Part shown: piece by piece, positions 1-7,414 of the stretch
Layout: each line of letters starts with the position of its first letter
Numbering within the stretch: position 1 is the first letter of the stretch
Assembly (NCBI GenBank): GCA_937968035.1
Contig: CALBTS010000708.1
Location: forward strand, 1 to 13,283
DNA length: 13,283 nucleotides
Direction: 5' to 3'
Origin: an uncultured Methanomethylovorans sp.
GTDB taxonomy: Archaea > Halobacteriota > Methanosarcinia > Methanosarcinales > Methanosarcinaceae
Position numbers and translations under genes: made by a program
The notes under the pieces: model-generated
Told to the model about the DNA's origin: nothing
What the model saw: only the letters and a program-made list of their open reading frames with translations
Database searches by the model: none

Positions 1-31
1 AAAAATAAACATTCAGGCATATTTGATAAAA

Positions 32-46
32 TGAAAGATGCTTTCA
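32..46. repeat. Small hairpin upstream of trkA
   Basis: TGAAAG and CTTTCA form a perfect 6-bp stem around the 3-base loop ATG. Long T runs follow only about 35 bases later (roughly 83-102), so this is not a convincing intrinsic terminator. The first 192 bases hold no supported gene on either strand; they are AT-rich and carry this hairpin, the T runs and the trkA promoter elements. Function unknown. Confidence 0.25.
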
Positions 47-123
47 CCTCATAGTCAGGACAATTGTTTAAATTCATAACTATTTTTTTTCTGTTTTTTT
101 CAACAATGTTTAAAGCCAATATC

Positions 124-135
124 GGCATAAATGCC
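124..135. promoter_or_regulatory. Near-palindrome GGCATAAATGCC upstream of the trkA TATA box
   Basis: GGCAT and ATGCC are exact inverted arms separated by two A residues. The element ends about 20 bases before the TATA-like box, where an archaeal operator or activator site could lie. No regulator is assigned; K+ or osmotic control would be a guess. Confidence 0.25.
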
Positions 136-153
136 TATCCTCCAGATGTACGC

Positions 154-165
154 TTTTATATATAT
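154..165 (+). promoter_or_regulatory. TATA-like box (box A) of trkA-trkH
   Basis: The sequence TTTTATATATAT matches the archaeal box A consensus. An archaeal transcription start usually lies about 25 bases downstream, which here falls just ahead of the trkA ATG at 193. The 5' leader is therefore very short. AAGGGAT lies immediately before the start codon as a possible weak ribosome site. Confidence 0.45.
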
Positions 166-192
166 GTTGAAATATTTATCTGAAGGGATTTC

Positions 193-1527
193 ATGAAAGC
201 TATTATCATAGGTGCAGGGGAAGTAGGCTATCATATAGCAAAATCGCTGTATGCCACTAATGATGTAATAGTCATAGAACAGGATGAAGAAGCCTGTAAG
301 CGGGTTGATGAGCTGGATGTCCAGGTCATTCAGGGCAATGGCGCGAATGTATCTATATTGTCCAAGTTTATCAAAGGGACTGACATCCTGATGGCTGTCA
401 CTGGTTCCGATGAGGTCAACATCGTAGCATGCATGGCTTCCAAGCTCATTGCAGGAGATAAAAGTAAACTTAAGACGTTGGCAAGGGTAAGCAATCCCGA
501 TTACATTGATAAGCCAATAGCTAAGCGTGTTAGTATAGGGATCGATGTGATGATATGTCCTGAGCTTGCTATGGCTTCTGAAGTTGCACAGATACTTGCA
601 ATACCGTCTGCCATTGATGCTGAATCATTTGCAGAAGGCAAAGTGGAAATGATGGAGCTGGTGGTTTCCAAAGGAAGCTATTTTGCCAATAAGATGATGA
701 AAGACCTTCATCTTACTGATTGCTGTATAATAAGTGCAATTTTCCGGAAAGATGATGTAATTATTCCTCATGGCGAGGATTCTATCCTGGAGAACGATCA
801 CATAGTAGTGATAGGTCAGCCTTCTGCAATGAAAGACATACGGGGACTTCTGGGAGAGGTCGTTGGCAGACGCAGTAAGGTTATGATCATAGGTGGTGGC
901 ATAGTTGGTTTTTATCTTGCGAAGCTCATTGGTAAAAGTGAGGCAGATATTAAGATAATAGAATCACGCAAGACCCGTTGTGAAGAGATCGCAGACGAAC
1001 TTTCCGGGGTTCTTGTATTAAATGGTGACGGAACAGATATCAACCTGCTGAAGGATGAGGGTATCAATGAGATGGATGTGGTCGTTTCCGTTACGGATAG
1101 TGATGAAAAGAACCTCTTATGCTCCCTTATAGCTAAAAAACTGGGAGTTAAGAAAGTTATTGCCAGGTCGGATAGGTCTGATTACATCTCTCTGTTTGAA
1201 ATGGTCGGTGTGGACAGTGCGGTAAGTCCCAGGGGAGCAACTGTCAACGAGGTGCTTAAACTGACCATGGGAACAGGCATTGAGGCCATCACTACCATCG
1301 AAGGGCAAAAAGCTGAGATCATCGAATATACTGCTTCAGGCAAGTCAAAAATAGTGGGCAAACCATTACGTGATGTGAAATTCCCTGCAGGTGCGATCGT
1401 AAGCATGATCGTTCATAATGGCAGGACAATAGTTCCCCGTGGCAGTCAGGTGATCCAGGAAAATGACAGAGTAGTGGTATTCTCTCTTCCTTCTTCCATA
1501 GAGGCAGTGGAAAAACTTTTCAAGTGA
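193..1527 (+). CDS. trkA: Trk potassium uptake regulatory subunit TrkA
   Basis: This is the cytoplasmic NAD(H)-binding gating subunit of a Trk-type K+ transporter; it assembles on TrkH and controls opening in response to nucleotides. The 444-residue protein has the full duplicated arrangement. The first RCK/Rossmann domain has GAGEVG at residues 7-12, an acidic E29 at the end of strand 2 and GNGAN at 48-52, and is followed by a TrkA_C segment (about 135-220). The second Rossmann domain has GGGIVG at 234-239, E257 and NGDGTD at 277-282, followed by a second TrkA_C segment (about 360-444). Length equals that of typical two-domain TrkA proteins, so the gene is complete. trkH follows after 12 bases, indicating a bicistronic operon. 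E29 and E257 at the strand-2 ends suggest NAD(H) rather than NADP(H) binding. Confidence 0.95.
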   Translation: MKAIIIGAGEVGYHIAKSLYATNDVIVIEQDEEACKRVDELDVQVIQGNGANVSILSKFIKGTDILMAVTGSDEVNIVACMASKLIAGDKSKLKTLARVSNPDYIDKPIAKRVSIGIDVMICPELAMASEVAQILAIPSAIDAESFAEGKVEMMELVVSKGSYFANKMMKDLHLTDCCIISAIFRKDDVIIPHGEDSILENDHIVVIGQPSAMKDIRGLLGEVVGRRSKVMIIGGGIVGFYLAKLIGKSEADIKIIESRKTRCEEIADELSGVLVLNGDGTDINLLKDEGINEMDVVVSVTDSDEKNLLCSLIAKKLGVKKVIARSDRSDYISLFEMVGVDSAVSPRGATVNEVLKLTMGTGIEAITTIEGQKAEIIEYTASGKSKIVGKPLRDVKFPAGAIVSMIVHNGRTIVPRGSQVIQENDRVVVFSLPSSIEAVEKLFK

Positions 1528-1539
1528 TGTGGGTGGTCC

Positions 1540-2973
1540 ATGAACTCAAAGGTCATACTGAACGTATTGGGAACTCTCCTGCGTTTCCTGGGACTTATGA
1601 TGATAGTTCCTTTGATTTTGGCTTTTTATTATCATGAATCTCCTGTTCCTTTTCTTGTAGGCATAGGCTTAACAGAGATCGCGGGTATATATCTCTGGTC
1701 ACGCTACAAGTCAGATGATGACTGGAAGCTCAGGGAAGCTTTTGCTATTGTGGCTCTCAGCTGGTTAACAGCTATGTTTTTCGGTGCCATCCCATTCATT
1801 GTCGAAGGTATATCTCCCCTTAACGCTTTTTTTGAAACCATGTCTGGTTTTACTACCACTGGTGCAAGTATCCTTGACGACATAGAAAGCCATTCACGCA
1901 GTATTCTTTTCTGGCGGAGTTTTATCCAGTGGATAGGTGGAATGGGTATCATTGTCTTGTTCGTTGCGATTCTTCCTAAATTAGCTATTGCAGGCAGGCA
2001 GCTTATCCGTGCTGAAGCTCCCGGCCCTACAGAGGACAAGATAAAACCCAGGATAAGAGATACAGCTAAGATCCTCTGGATGGTATATGTGGTGCTATCG
2101 GCCTTACAGATCGCTGCATTACATCAGGCTGGGATGTCAACCTATGATGCTGTTACACATACGTTCACCACGATGGCGACTGGAGGCTTTTCTCCTTATG
2201 GTCTGGGTATTGCGGCTTTTGATAGTCCTTTAATAGAAGCTATAATCACAGTTTTTATGTTCATAGCAGGAGCAAACTTTGCCTTGCTGTACAGAACACT
2301 ATATACTGATCACAAAATTATATTAAAGGATGAAGAATTCAAGTTCTATACAGCTGTGGTTTTATTGGCAAGTGCTATGCTCATTCTTGCATTGAGGTAT
2401 GGCACAGGTGCAGATCCCCTTACCTGTCTGCGTTATTCAGTGTTCCAGGTAGTATCTCTCCTTACAACCACGGGTTTTGCCAGTACGGATTTCAATTTGT
2501 GGCCCGATTCTTCAAGGATAGTGCTGTTACTTGTAATGTTCATCGGAGGATGTGCCGGATCAACAGCGGGTGGTCCAAAAGCAATAAGGGTGTTGTTGTT
2601 ACTGAAATATGCCAGATGGGAACTCTTCAAGTCCATTCATCCAAAAGCAGTAAAGCCTATAAAATTCAATGGAAAGACCGTTACAGAAAACATAATGCAG
2701 GAGATCATATCCTTTGTGGTGATCTATTTCCTTATATTCCTGGCCAGTACATTCTTTATTACTCTTATGGGTGTGGATATTCTAACTTCCCTCACTGCAT
2801 CCATAACTACTTTGGGTAACATCGGTCCGGGATTCAATCTTGTTGGACCGATGGGCAGTTTTTCCGCAATGCCAGCCCTGGCAAAAGTCATACTTATAGC
2901 TAATATGTGGATAGGCAGACTTGAAGTATTTACAGTGGTGGTATTGTTCACCCCTGAGTTCTGGAAAAAGTAA
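1540..2973 (+). CDS. trkH: Trk potassium uptake membrane subunit TrkH
   Basis: This is the K+-translocating subunit in the cytoplasmic membrane, built from four M1-P-M2 repeats. All four selectivity-filter P-loops are visible, each with its conserved glycine: TTTGA (105-109), ATGG (213-216), TTTGF (309-313) and TTLGN (423-427). The region after the third repeat contains the glycine-rich stretch GGCAGSTAGG (336-345), typical of TrkH. The C-terminal IGRLEVFT (458-465) is the usual family ending. Length (477 aa) is normal. The start ATG has GGGTGGT just upstream and lies 12 bases after trkA, so co-transcription and joint function are expected. The gene ends in a spacer with a bidirectional hairpin before the converging lipid reductase gene. 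No anomalies were seen. Confidence 0.95.
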   Translation: MNSKVILNVLGTLLRFLGLMMIVPLILAFYYHESPVPFLVGIGLTEIAGIYLWSRYKSDDDWKLREAFAIVALSWLTAMFFGAIPFIVEGISPLNAFFETMSGFTTTGASILDDIESHSRSILFWRSFIQWIGGMGIIVLFVAILPKLAIAGRQLIRAEAPGPTEDKIKPRIRDTAKILWMVYVVLSALQIAALHQAGMSTYDAVTHTFTTMATGGFSPYGLGIAAFDSPLIEAIITVFMFIAGANFALLYRTLYTDHKIILKDEEFKFYTAVVLLASAMLILALRYGTGADPLTCLRYSVFQVVSLLTTTGFASTDFNLWPDSSRIVLLLVMFIGGCAGSTAGGPKAIRVLLLLKYARWELFKSIHPKAVKPIKFNGKTVTENIMQEIISFVVIYFLIFLASTFFITLMGVDILTSLTASITTLGNIGPGFNLVGPMGSFSAMPALAKVILIANMWIGRLEVFTVVVLFTPEFWKK

Positions 2974-2980
2974 AAAGCAT

Positions 2981-3013
2981 CCAATGCATATGTATTATGC
3001 ACTGGTATTTTTT
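2981..3013. terminator. Hairpin terminator between converging trkH and geranylgeranyl reductase genes
   Basis: The arms at 2981-2990 and 2996-3005 pair over ten positions with one A/C mismatch (CCA.TGCATA against TATGCA.TGG), around a 5-base loop. A run of six T follows at 3008-3013 on the plus strand. On the minus strand the same stem is followed by ATGCTTTTTAC. The element can thus act for both trkH and the opposing reductase gene ending at 3025. Confidence 0.55.
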
Positions 3014-3024
3014 ATGACCCTTGG

Positions 3025-4233
3025 TTACATGTCAAGTTCATTTTTCACAACATTCTTGAACAACACTCTCAAGTCCCACAAAAGCTTTTTATTTGCCTTG
3101 AAAAGAGCATACAGCAAATCGATAAGGCTCATCTTGTTGAAGTTCACACCCTTTAAGGAATGTGCGAGGGAATTCAGGTCTTCATCCGTGAACTTCACAA
3201 AAGTGTCTTTGACGATCAGGCCATTATCGATTGCCTTGCCAATAGTTGCCCTCCATCGATCTTCATATTCCTGGAGAGATCTTGTGGAAACATCATTTGC
3301 AAGTATTGCATTATAAGCCACTTCACCTGCTATTTCACCTGCCTCCATGGCATTGATGATGCCGCCTCCGGTGACTGGATCGGATTGTCTTGCCGCATCG
3401 CCGATCAGCATAAGACCGTTGGCTATGGTACGTTCAACTGTTCCACTCACAGGTACTCCGCCATAATCAATTTCAATGATAGAAGCCTCTGGGAGTTTTT
3501 CTTTTACAAATTCATTAAGGTAGTCAACGGCTCTTTTTTCGCCGGACTCGCTTCCAAGTATACCGATACCCACATTAGCCATATTCCCGCCTTTAGGGAA
3601 TATCCAGATATATCCACAAGGTGCTATTTTCTTGCCCACATAGAACTGGCAGTATTCCTGATCGATATTGACGCCGCTCATAAGATACTGCACACAGGTT
3701 TCCATGTCCGAAGGTTTTAAAGAAGTATCGATACCTGCCCATCTGCCTACCTTGGATTCCATTCCATCTGCACCGATCACTATCTTGGAGCTGATATCAT
3801 ATTCCTCTCCAAGGTGCATGGCCTTGATACCACATACAGATCCGTTCTCAATTATAAGGCCTGTAGCTCTGGTCTTGACCATCACTTCGGCACCGGCCTT
3901 TGCGCTTTCATAGGCAAGCGCCCGGTCAAAGATCTTTCTTTCCAGCACATAGCCTACTTCTCCGCCGGCTATCTCTTCAGCCATCTGTATACTCGTACCG
4001 TCGGGAGAGAATATTCTGGACCCTTTCATATCAGCACATATCCATCTGGGATCTGGTTCAATGTGCTTTTTAAGAGCCAGTTTGCTCACACCCTCCGCAC
4101 ATCGTACCGGGTCACCGATCTCCTGGCGTTTTTCTATCAGCAGGACACTAAGTCCTTTTTCCGCAGCTGTCTTTGCAGCTATGGAACCAGCAGGTCCGGC
4201 ACCTACGACAATGATATCATAATTATCTTTCAT
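3025..4233 (-). CDS. Geranylgeranyl reductase family flavoprotein (digeranylgeranylglycerophospholipid reductase)
   Basis: This FAD enzyme hydrogenates the isoprenoid chains of archaeal membrane lipids, turning geranylgeranyl groups into phytanyl groups. The 402-residue protein shows the dinucleotide motif GAGPAG (11-16), E34, the family motif PVRCAEG (42-48), GADGMES (154-160), YIWIFPKG (208-215), and the C-terminal FAD motif with GDA (278-280) and DPVTGGGI (285-292). The ATG at 4233 was chosen over longer in-frame starts because AAGGTGATC lies directly before it and the Rossmann strand begins at once. The upstream extension would merely read the ferredoxin gene in another frame. Its start overlaps the ferredoxin stop by ATGA, implying translational coupling. 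In Methanosarcina acetivorans a homologous enzyme is known to work with an adjacently encoded ferredoxin, which matches this arrangement. Confidence 0.92.
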   Translation of the reverse strand: MKDNYDIIVVGAGPAGSIAAKTAAEKGLSVLLIEKRQEIGDPVRCAEGVSKLALKKHIEPDPRWICADMKGSRIFSPDGTSIQMAEEIAGGEVGYVLERKIFDRALAYESAKAGAEVMVKTRATGLIIENGSVCGIKAMHLGEEYDISSKIVIGADGMESKVGRWAGIDTSLKPSDMETCVQYLMSGVNIDQEYCQFYVGKKIAPCGYIWIFPKGGNMANVGIGILGSESGEKRAVDYLNEFVKEKLPEASIIEIDYGGVPVSGTVERTIANGLMLIGDAARQSDPVTGGGIINAMEAGEIAGEVAYNAILANDVSTRSLQEYEDRWRATIGKAIDNGLIVKDTFVKFTDEDLNSLAHSLKGVNFNKMSLIDLLYALFKANKKLLWDLRVLFKNVVKNELDM

Positions 4234-4403
4234 CGGATCACCTTGATAGCTCCTACCGGGCAGATCTTGGCACACAGGCCACATCTGGTACAGTTCATAT
4301 CCACTTCTATCCACGTCTCCACAAGCTCCAGGGCTCCCGCCGGACACACGCCCACACATGCACCACAATATCCACATTTATACCTGTTCACTTCAATGGA
4401 CAC
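4230..4403 (-). CDS. 2[4Fe-4S] ferredoxin, probable electron donor to geranylgeranyl reductase
   Basis: This small bacterial-type ferredoxin has two complete cluster motifs: C10-x2-C13-x2-C16-x3-C20-P and C38-x2-C41-x2-C44-x3-C48-P. The start chosen is the GTG at 4403, giving 57 residues, because a strong AGGTGAT ribosome site (4408-4414) lies four bases upstream. An in-frame GTG at 4412 would overlap that site and add three residues. The stop codon overlaps the reductase start (ATGA), so the two are made together. It probably supplies low-potential electrons for double-bond reduction; this is inference from the pairing and from the known M. acetivorans case. Confidence 0.92.
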   Translation of the reverse strand: MSIEVNRYKCGYCGACVGVCPAGALELVETWIEVDMNCTRCGLCAKICPVGAIKVIR

Positions 4404-4407
4404 AATT

Positions 4408-4414
4408 ATCACCT
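4408..4414 (-). promoter_or_regulatory. Ribosome binding site fixing the ferredoxin start
   Basis: The minus strand reads AGGTGAT, then four bases, then GTG at 4403. This favours the second in-frame GTG over the one at 4412, which lies inside the site. Confidence 0.6.
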
Positions 4415-4462
4415 GTAAATTTGAGATCGCATAACTTAACGTACCCTAATAATGTATTCAAC

Positions 4463-4475
4463 CTTATATCTTTTG
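4463..4475 (-). promoter_or_regulatory. TATA-like promoter of the ferredoxin-geranylgeranyl reductase unit
   Basis: On the minus strand the region reads CAAAAGATATAAGG, a purine-rich element followed by a TATA-like core. It lies about 60-70 bases before the ferredoxin start, leaving a leader of roughly 35 bases that contains the AGGTGAT ribosome site. This suggests the lipid-reductase pair has its own promoter beside any read-through from cofC. Confidence 0.45.
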
Positions 4476-4477
4476 TC

Positions 4478-4521
4478 GCTTACAGCCTCGGATACATCAT
4501 ATTCAGTGAAGGCTGCTAAGC
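4478..4521 (-). repeat. Imperfect stem-loop across the cofC stop codon
   Basis: GCTTACAGCCT (4478-4488) and AGGCTGCTAAGC (4510-4521) form an 11-bp stem with one bulged base around a 21-base loop. One arm is the last codons of cofC and the stop lies in the loop. There is no T run after it on the minus strand. It may be a factor-assisted termination site or an mRNA 3'-end stabiliser rather than a classic intrinsic terminator. Confidence 0.4.
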
Positions 4522-5132
4522 TTTACACGTGCTCTGCCACTTTCCAGTTCGAACTTCTTCTGTACATACCCAAAAGAAAGCCCGCGTCCGTGCAGGAGAA
4601 TTTCCACAATATCATGTGGTTCATCGATATCTGTGCTCAGCAGGAACGAATCGTATATTCTCAATGAGCAGTTCATATCTTTAGCTATGGTGCAGTGGTT
4701 ACGAAAGCTCATTCCATAATAACGGACATGGAATCCAGCTGGTCCCTTTATGAAAAGCACGTTAGTTCCGCCGCCTTTGCCAGGCACGATCACCACGTCT
4801 TCTTCAGAGGAAATTATCTCTTTAACTTGTTCTGGCCTGGCAAGAGGAAGGTCTGCCATTATTATAAGTACTGGCTGATCCAGTCTCTCAAGATATTTAT
4901 TGATCGATTCGTTCAGATCAGCAGGATCGATCACAAAATTCACATCCAGGTCGAAAAGCGAACTATATTCGGATGTTGCAAGGATATCTATATCTTTCAC
5001 TCCTGCCTCTCTCAGGGAACATACTACATCCCTTAACATCAATTCCACGAATTGTTCTCTCTCTTTCAGGGTGAGCACAGGAGCAAGCCGGGATTTTGCA
5101 TTCTCTTGTTTGTATGGGATGACAGCGCGCAT
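4503..5132 (-). CDS. cofC: 2-phospho-L-lactate guanylyltransferase CofC
   Basis: CofC activates 2-phospho-L-lactate with GTP to lactyl-diphosphoguanosine, the donor that CofD transfers to FO in coenzyme F420 synthesis. The 209-residue nucleotidyltransferase shows the N-terminal signature IPYK with NAKSRL (5-8, 11-16), MADLPLA (92-98), the glycine-rich VPGKGGGTNVLF (116-127) and STDIDEPHD (166-174). Length is normal. The ATG at 5132 has GAGGT just upstream and directly abuts the stop of the cofH copy before it, so it is the last gene of a cofH-cofH-cofC unit. cofD and cofE are not in the window. Confidence 0.93.
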   Translation of the reverse strand: MRAVIPYKQENAKSRLAPVLTLKEREQFVELMLRDVVCSLREAGVKDIDILATSEYSSLFDLDVNFVIDPADLNESINKYLERLDQPVLIIMADLPLARPEQVKEIISSEEDVVIVPGKGGGTNVLFIKGPAGFHVRYYGMSFRNHCTIAKDMNCSLRIYDSFLLSTDIDEPHDIVEILLHGRGLSFGYVQKKFELESGRARVKLSSLH

Positions 5133-6209
5133 TCATACCTCTTCATAAAGAGCATTTCTTTGTTTTGGGATCTTGCCTGAAGACCTGATGATCCATTCTA
5201 TCTCAGCAGGTGGAACGTATTCTCCGTTAGTGCTTCCGGAAGCTGTGGATATCTTGTCTTCCATGAGCGTGCCGCCCAGATCGTTGGCACCGCAATGCAA
5301 TGCTACCTGGCACAGTTTCTTTCCAAGCTTGACCCAGCTTGCCTGGATATTATCAATATGTCCATTAAGGATTATCCGTGCCAGGGCATAGAAACGCAGA
5401 TCCTCGATGCCAGTGGTCATGAATTTACCCTGAGAGAGCATATTCTCACCTATCGGGTTGTTATAAGGCATAAAAGGTAAAGGTACCAATTCCGTGAAAC
5501 CTCCTGTCCTTTGCTGTATTGAGCGCAGAATAAAGAGATGGTTCAGGCGCTCTTCAAGGGTTTCCACATGGCCATACATTATAGTGGAGTTGGTTCTAAG
5601 TCCGGCCTGATGAGCGGTCATTATAGTATTTATCCACTGGTCTGTACTCAGTTTTTTGGGGCATATTATCCTGCGCACTCTGTCAGAGAGTATCTCTGCC
5701 GAAGTGCCTGTCAAAGTATCTAGACCTGCAGCTTTAAGCCTTTCAAAGGCTTCTTCAAGGGAAACGCCTCTGTTCTCGCATGCATAGAATATCTCCATCG
5801 GAGAAAAACCATGTATGCTTATCTTTGGAAATGCTTCCTTTATGTTCTCTACAACAGAAGTATAGTAATCTATATCAAGCTGAGGCAGGAATCCTCCCTG
5901 GATACATACTTCCACTGCACCGGCCTCACTGGCCTCTGATACTTTTTCAAGTATCTGTTCCATGTTTAGCATGAATCCCTTTTCAGCACGATAAGCACAG
6001 AAACCGCAGTTTCCCCTGCACATATTGGTAATGTAGATGTTCCTGTTCACAACATATGTGACCACATCACCTACAGTACTTGAACGAATTTCATCTGCAA
6101 AGTTAAAAAGTGCCAGAGGAGACAGTTCTGCCAGTTCAAGGGCATCCTTCAGGGCAATTTCTCCCTCATAGGCCTTCTCCCTCGTATCCTCAGGAATAAA
6201 TAACTGCAT
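5133..6209 (-). CDS. cofH: CofH-like radical SAM protein, second tandem copy (diverged)
   Basis: CofH joins tyrosine-derived 4-hydroxybenzyl to 5-amino-6-(D-ribitylamino)uracil, giving the CofG substrate for FO. This 358-residue copy has the radical SAM CX3CX2C motif (C64, C68, C71) in TNMCRGNCGFC, followed by CIQGGFLP and IHGFSPMEI, and ends with the family tail IPKQRNALYEEV. The ATG at 6209 was chosen over a TTG at 6236 because GGGAGG sits six bases upstream and because it places the cluster cysteines at exactly the same numbers as in the neighbouring copy. It overlaps that copy by 20 bases. Compared with the neighbour it departs from the conserved GTMPGTAAEIL motif (here DTLTGTSAEIL) and has RTNSTIMYGH where the other has RTTATMMYGH. 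It may be redundant, an assembly partner, or altered in substrate. Confidence 0.88.
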   Translation of the reverse strand: MQLFIPEDTREKAYEGEIALKDALELAELSPLALFNFADEIRSSTVGDVVTYVVNRNIYITNMCRGNCGFCAYRAEKGFMLNMEQILEKVSEASEAGAVEVCIQGGFLPQLDIDYYTSVVENIKEAFPKISIHGFSPMEIFYACENRGVSLEEAFERLKAAGLDTLTGTSAEILSDRVRRIICPKKLSTDQWINTIMTAHQAGLRTNSTIMYGHVETLEERLNHLFILRSIQQRTGGFTELVPLPFMPYNNPIGENMLSQGKFMTTGIEDLRFYALARIILNGHIDNIQASWVKLGKKLCQVALHCGANDLGGTLMEDKISTASGSTNGEYVPPAEIEWIIRSSGKIPKQRNALYEEV

Positions 6210-7329
6210 TGCCAGCCTCCCTTGGGCGATTGCCAAGAGACGTTTTTTCTATTTTATCGATCTCGTAGAGTGTGGTCCTTTGTTTTGGGATCCTGTTTGC
6301 ACCCCTGATCATCCATTCAAGTTCCTGTACGGAGATCGAAGTGCCATTGTTTGCACCAGCCGCAGTCGAGATGCTCTCTTCCATGAGCGTTCCCCCCAGA
6401 TCGTTCGCTCCACAATAGAGAGCTACCTGGGCCAGCTTTTTTCCAAGCTTCACCCAGCTTGCCTGGACATTACTGATATGTTTATGGAAGATTATACGAG
6501 AGAGCGCATATACTTTGAGGTCATCGATGCCTGTGGTGGCATAGCGCCCTTCCTCTATCATTTTTTTACCTATGGGATTATTATAAGGCATGAATGGCAG
6601 GGGCACGAATTCGGTGATGCCACCGGTATCTTTTTGGATATCCCTTACTATCATCATATGTTCTATTCTGTCCTGCCAGGATTCGATATGTCCGTACATC
6701 ATTGTAGCAGTCGTACGTATACCTGTTCTGTGAGCCGAGGTGACCACATCTATCCATTCGGAGGTCAGGAGCTTTCCAGGGCACAGTTCTTTCCTGACAT
6801 GGTCGCAGAGTATCTCAGCAGCAGTGCCAGGCATGGTTCCAAGACCTGATTTTTTCAGTTCATGTAATACCTGTCTGATGCTAAGGTCACTGGTCCTTGC
6901 AGCATGATAAACTTCCATTGGAGAGAATGCATGTATATGAATTGAAGGATATTCTTCTTTCACTGCTTCTAGGATACCGGTATATAGCTCAAGACCGGCG
7001 TTCGGTAAGAGACCACCCTGAATACAAACCTCAGTTGCACCTGCTTTGTGTGCTTCTTCTACCTTGGCAAGTATCTCTTCATTCTTCAGGATGTATCCGT
7101 TCTTTTCTTTGAACGCACAAAAACCACATCTTCCGATGCAACGGTTAGTGAAGTTAATGTTGCGGTTAACTACGTAGGTAGTAATATCACCGACTGCTTC
7201 GTACCGCAGATTATCAGCAAACCTGAATAGTTCAAAAGGTTCAGCATCCAGAAGTAAGAGCGCATCTTCACTGCTGGTTTTTCCGCTATACGCTCTTTCC
7301 ACCAGCTCTTCATCGATCTTTGACATCAT
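6190..7329 (-). CDS. cofH: 5-amino-6-(D-ribitylamino)uracil--L-tyrosine 4-hydroxyphenyl transferase CofH, first tandem copy
   Basis: This radical SAM FO-synthase subunit works with CofG and uses tyrosine. The 379-residue protein has TNRCIGRCGFC with C64, C68 and C71 (CX3CX2C), CIQGGLLP, IHAFSPMEV, the canonical GTMPGTAAEIL, RTTATMMYGHIE and VPLPFMPYNNPIG. It therefore looks like the orthodox CofH. A C-terminal extension of about 20 residues beyond IPKQRTTLYE runs into the start of the next cofH copy, with a 20-base overlap. Two adjacent ATG codons (7329 and 7326) are possible starts. It is the first gene of a cofH-cofH-cofC unit, with a TATA-like box 48 bases upstream. Two cofH genes are also annotated in Methanosarcina species, so the duplication is not unique to this strain. 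Confidence 0.92.
   Translation of the reverse strand: MMSKIDEELVERAYSGKTSSEDALLLLDAEPFELFRFADNLRYEAVGDITTYVVNRNINFTNRCIGRCGFCAFKEKNGYILKNEEILAKVEEAHKAGATEVCIQGGLLPNAGLELYTGILEAVKEEYPSIHIHAFSPMEVYHAARTSDLSIRQVLHELKKSGLGTMPGTAAEILCDHVRKELCPGKLLTSEWIDVVTSAHRTGIRTTATMMYGHIESWQDRIEHMMIVRDIQKDTGGITEFVPLPFMPYNNPIGKKMIEEGRYATTGIDDLKVYALSRIIFHKHISNVQASWVKLGKKLAQVALYCGANDLGGTLMEESISTAAGANNGTSISVQELEWMIRGANRIPKQRTTLYEIDKIEKTSLGNRPREAGNAVIYS
6216..6221 (-). promoter_or_regulatory. Ribosome binding site of the second cofH, inside the first cofH
   Basis: GGGAGG on the minus strand lies six bases before the ATG at 6209, within the last codons of the upstream cofH. It selects this ATG over the TTG at 6236 and supports coupled translation of the two copies. 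Confidence 0.55.
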
Positions 7330-7376
7330 AGTATGACCAGACCAGTGTATTGGAATAGTATGCTCAATTTGTTCAA

Positions 7377-7384
7377 AATATAAA
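7377..7384 (-). promoter_or_regulatory. TATA-like box of the cofH-cofH-cofC unit
   Basis: The minus strand reads GATTTATATTTTG, close to the archaeal box A consensus, 48 bases before the cofH ATG at 7329. The predicted start lies about 25 bases downstream, giving a leader of some 24 bases. The 85-base gap between cofG and cofH holds this box and no visible strong terminator, so read-through from cofG is also possible. Confidence 0.5.
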
Positions 7385-7414
7385 TCATTATCTAAAATAA
7401 CAGAACGCCCTTAT

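Noticed and set aside
1..192. Possible end of an upstream gene
   Set aside because: No frame on either strand shows a coherent protein; only short stop-interrupted frames and T runs are present.
3160..3720. 186-codon plus-strand frame opposite the geranylgeranyl reductase
   Set aside because: It is fully antisense to a gene with clear family motifs, shows no domain pattern, and lacks a good ribosome site. Other long antisense frames (3814-4434, 6280-6849, 8986-9450, 10556-11077) were dismissed for the same reasons.
4234..4377. N-terminal extension of the geranylgeranyl reductase
   Set aside because: These bases encode the ferredoxin in another frame, and AAGGTGATC directly precedes the ATG at 4233, where the FAD-binding strand begins.
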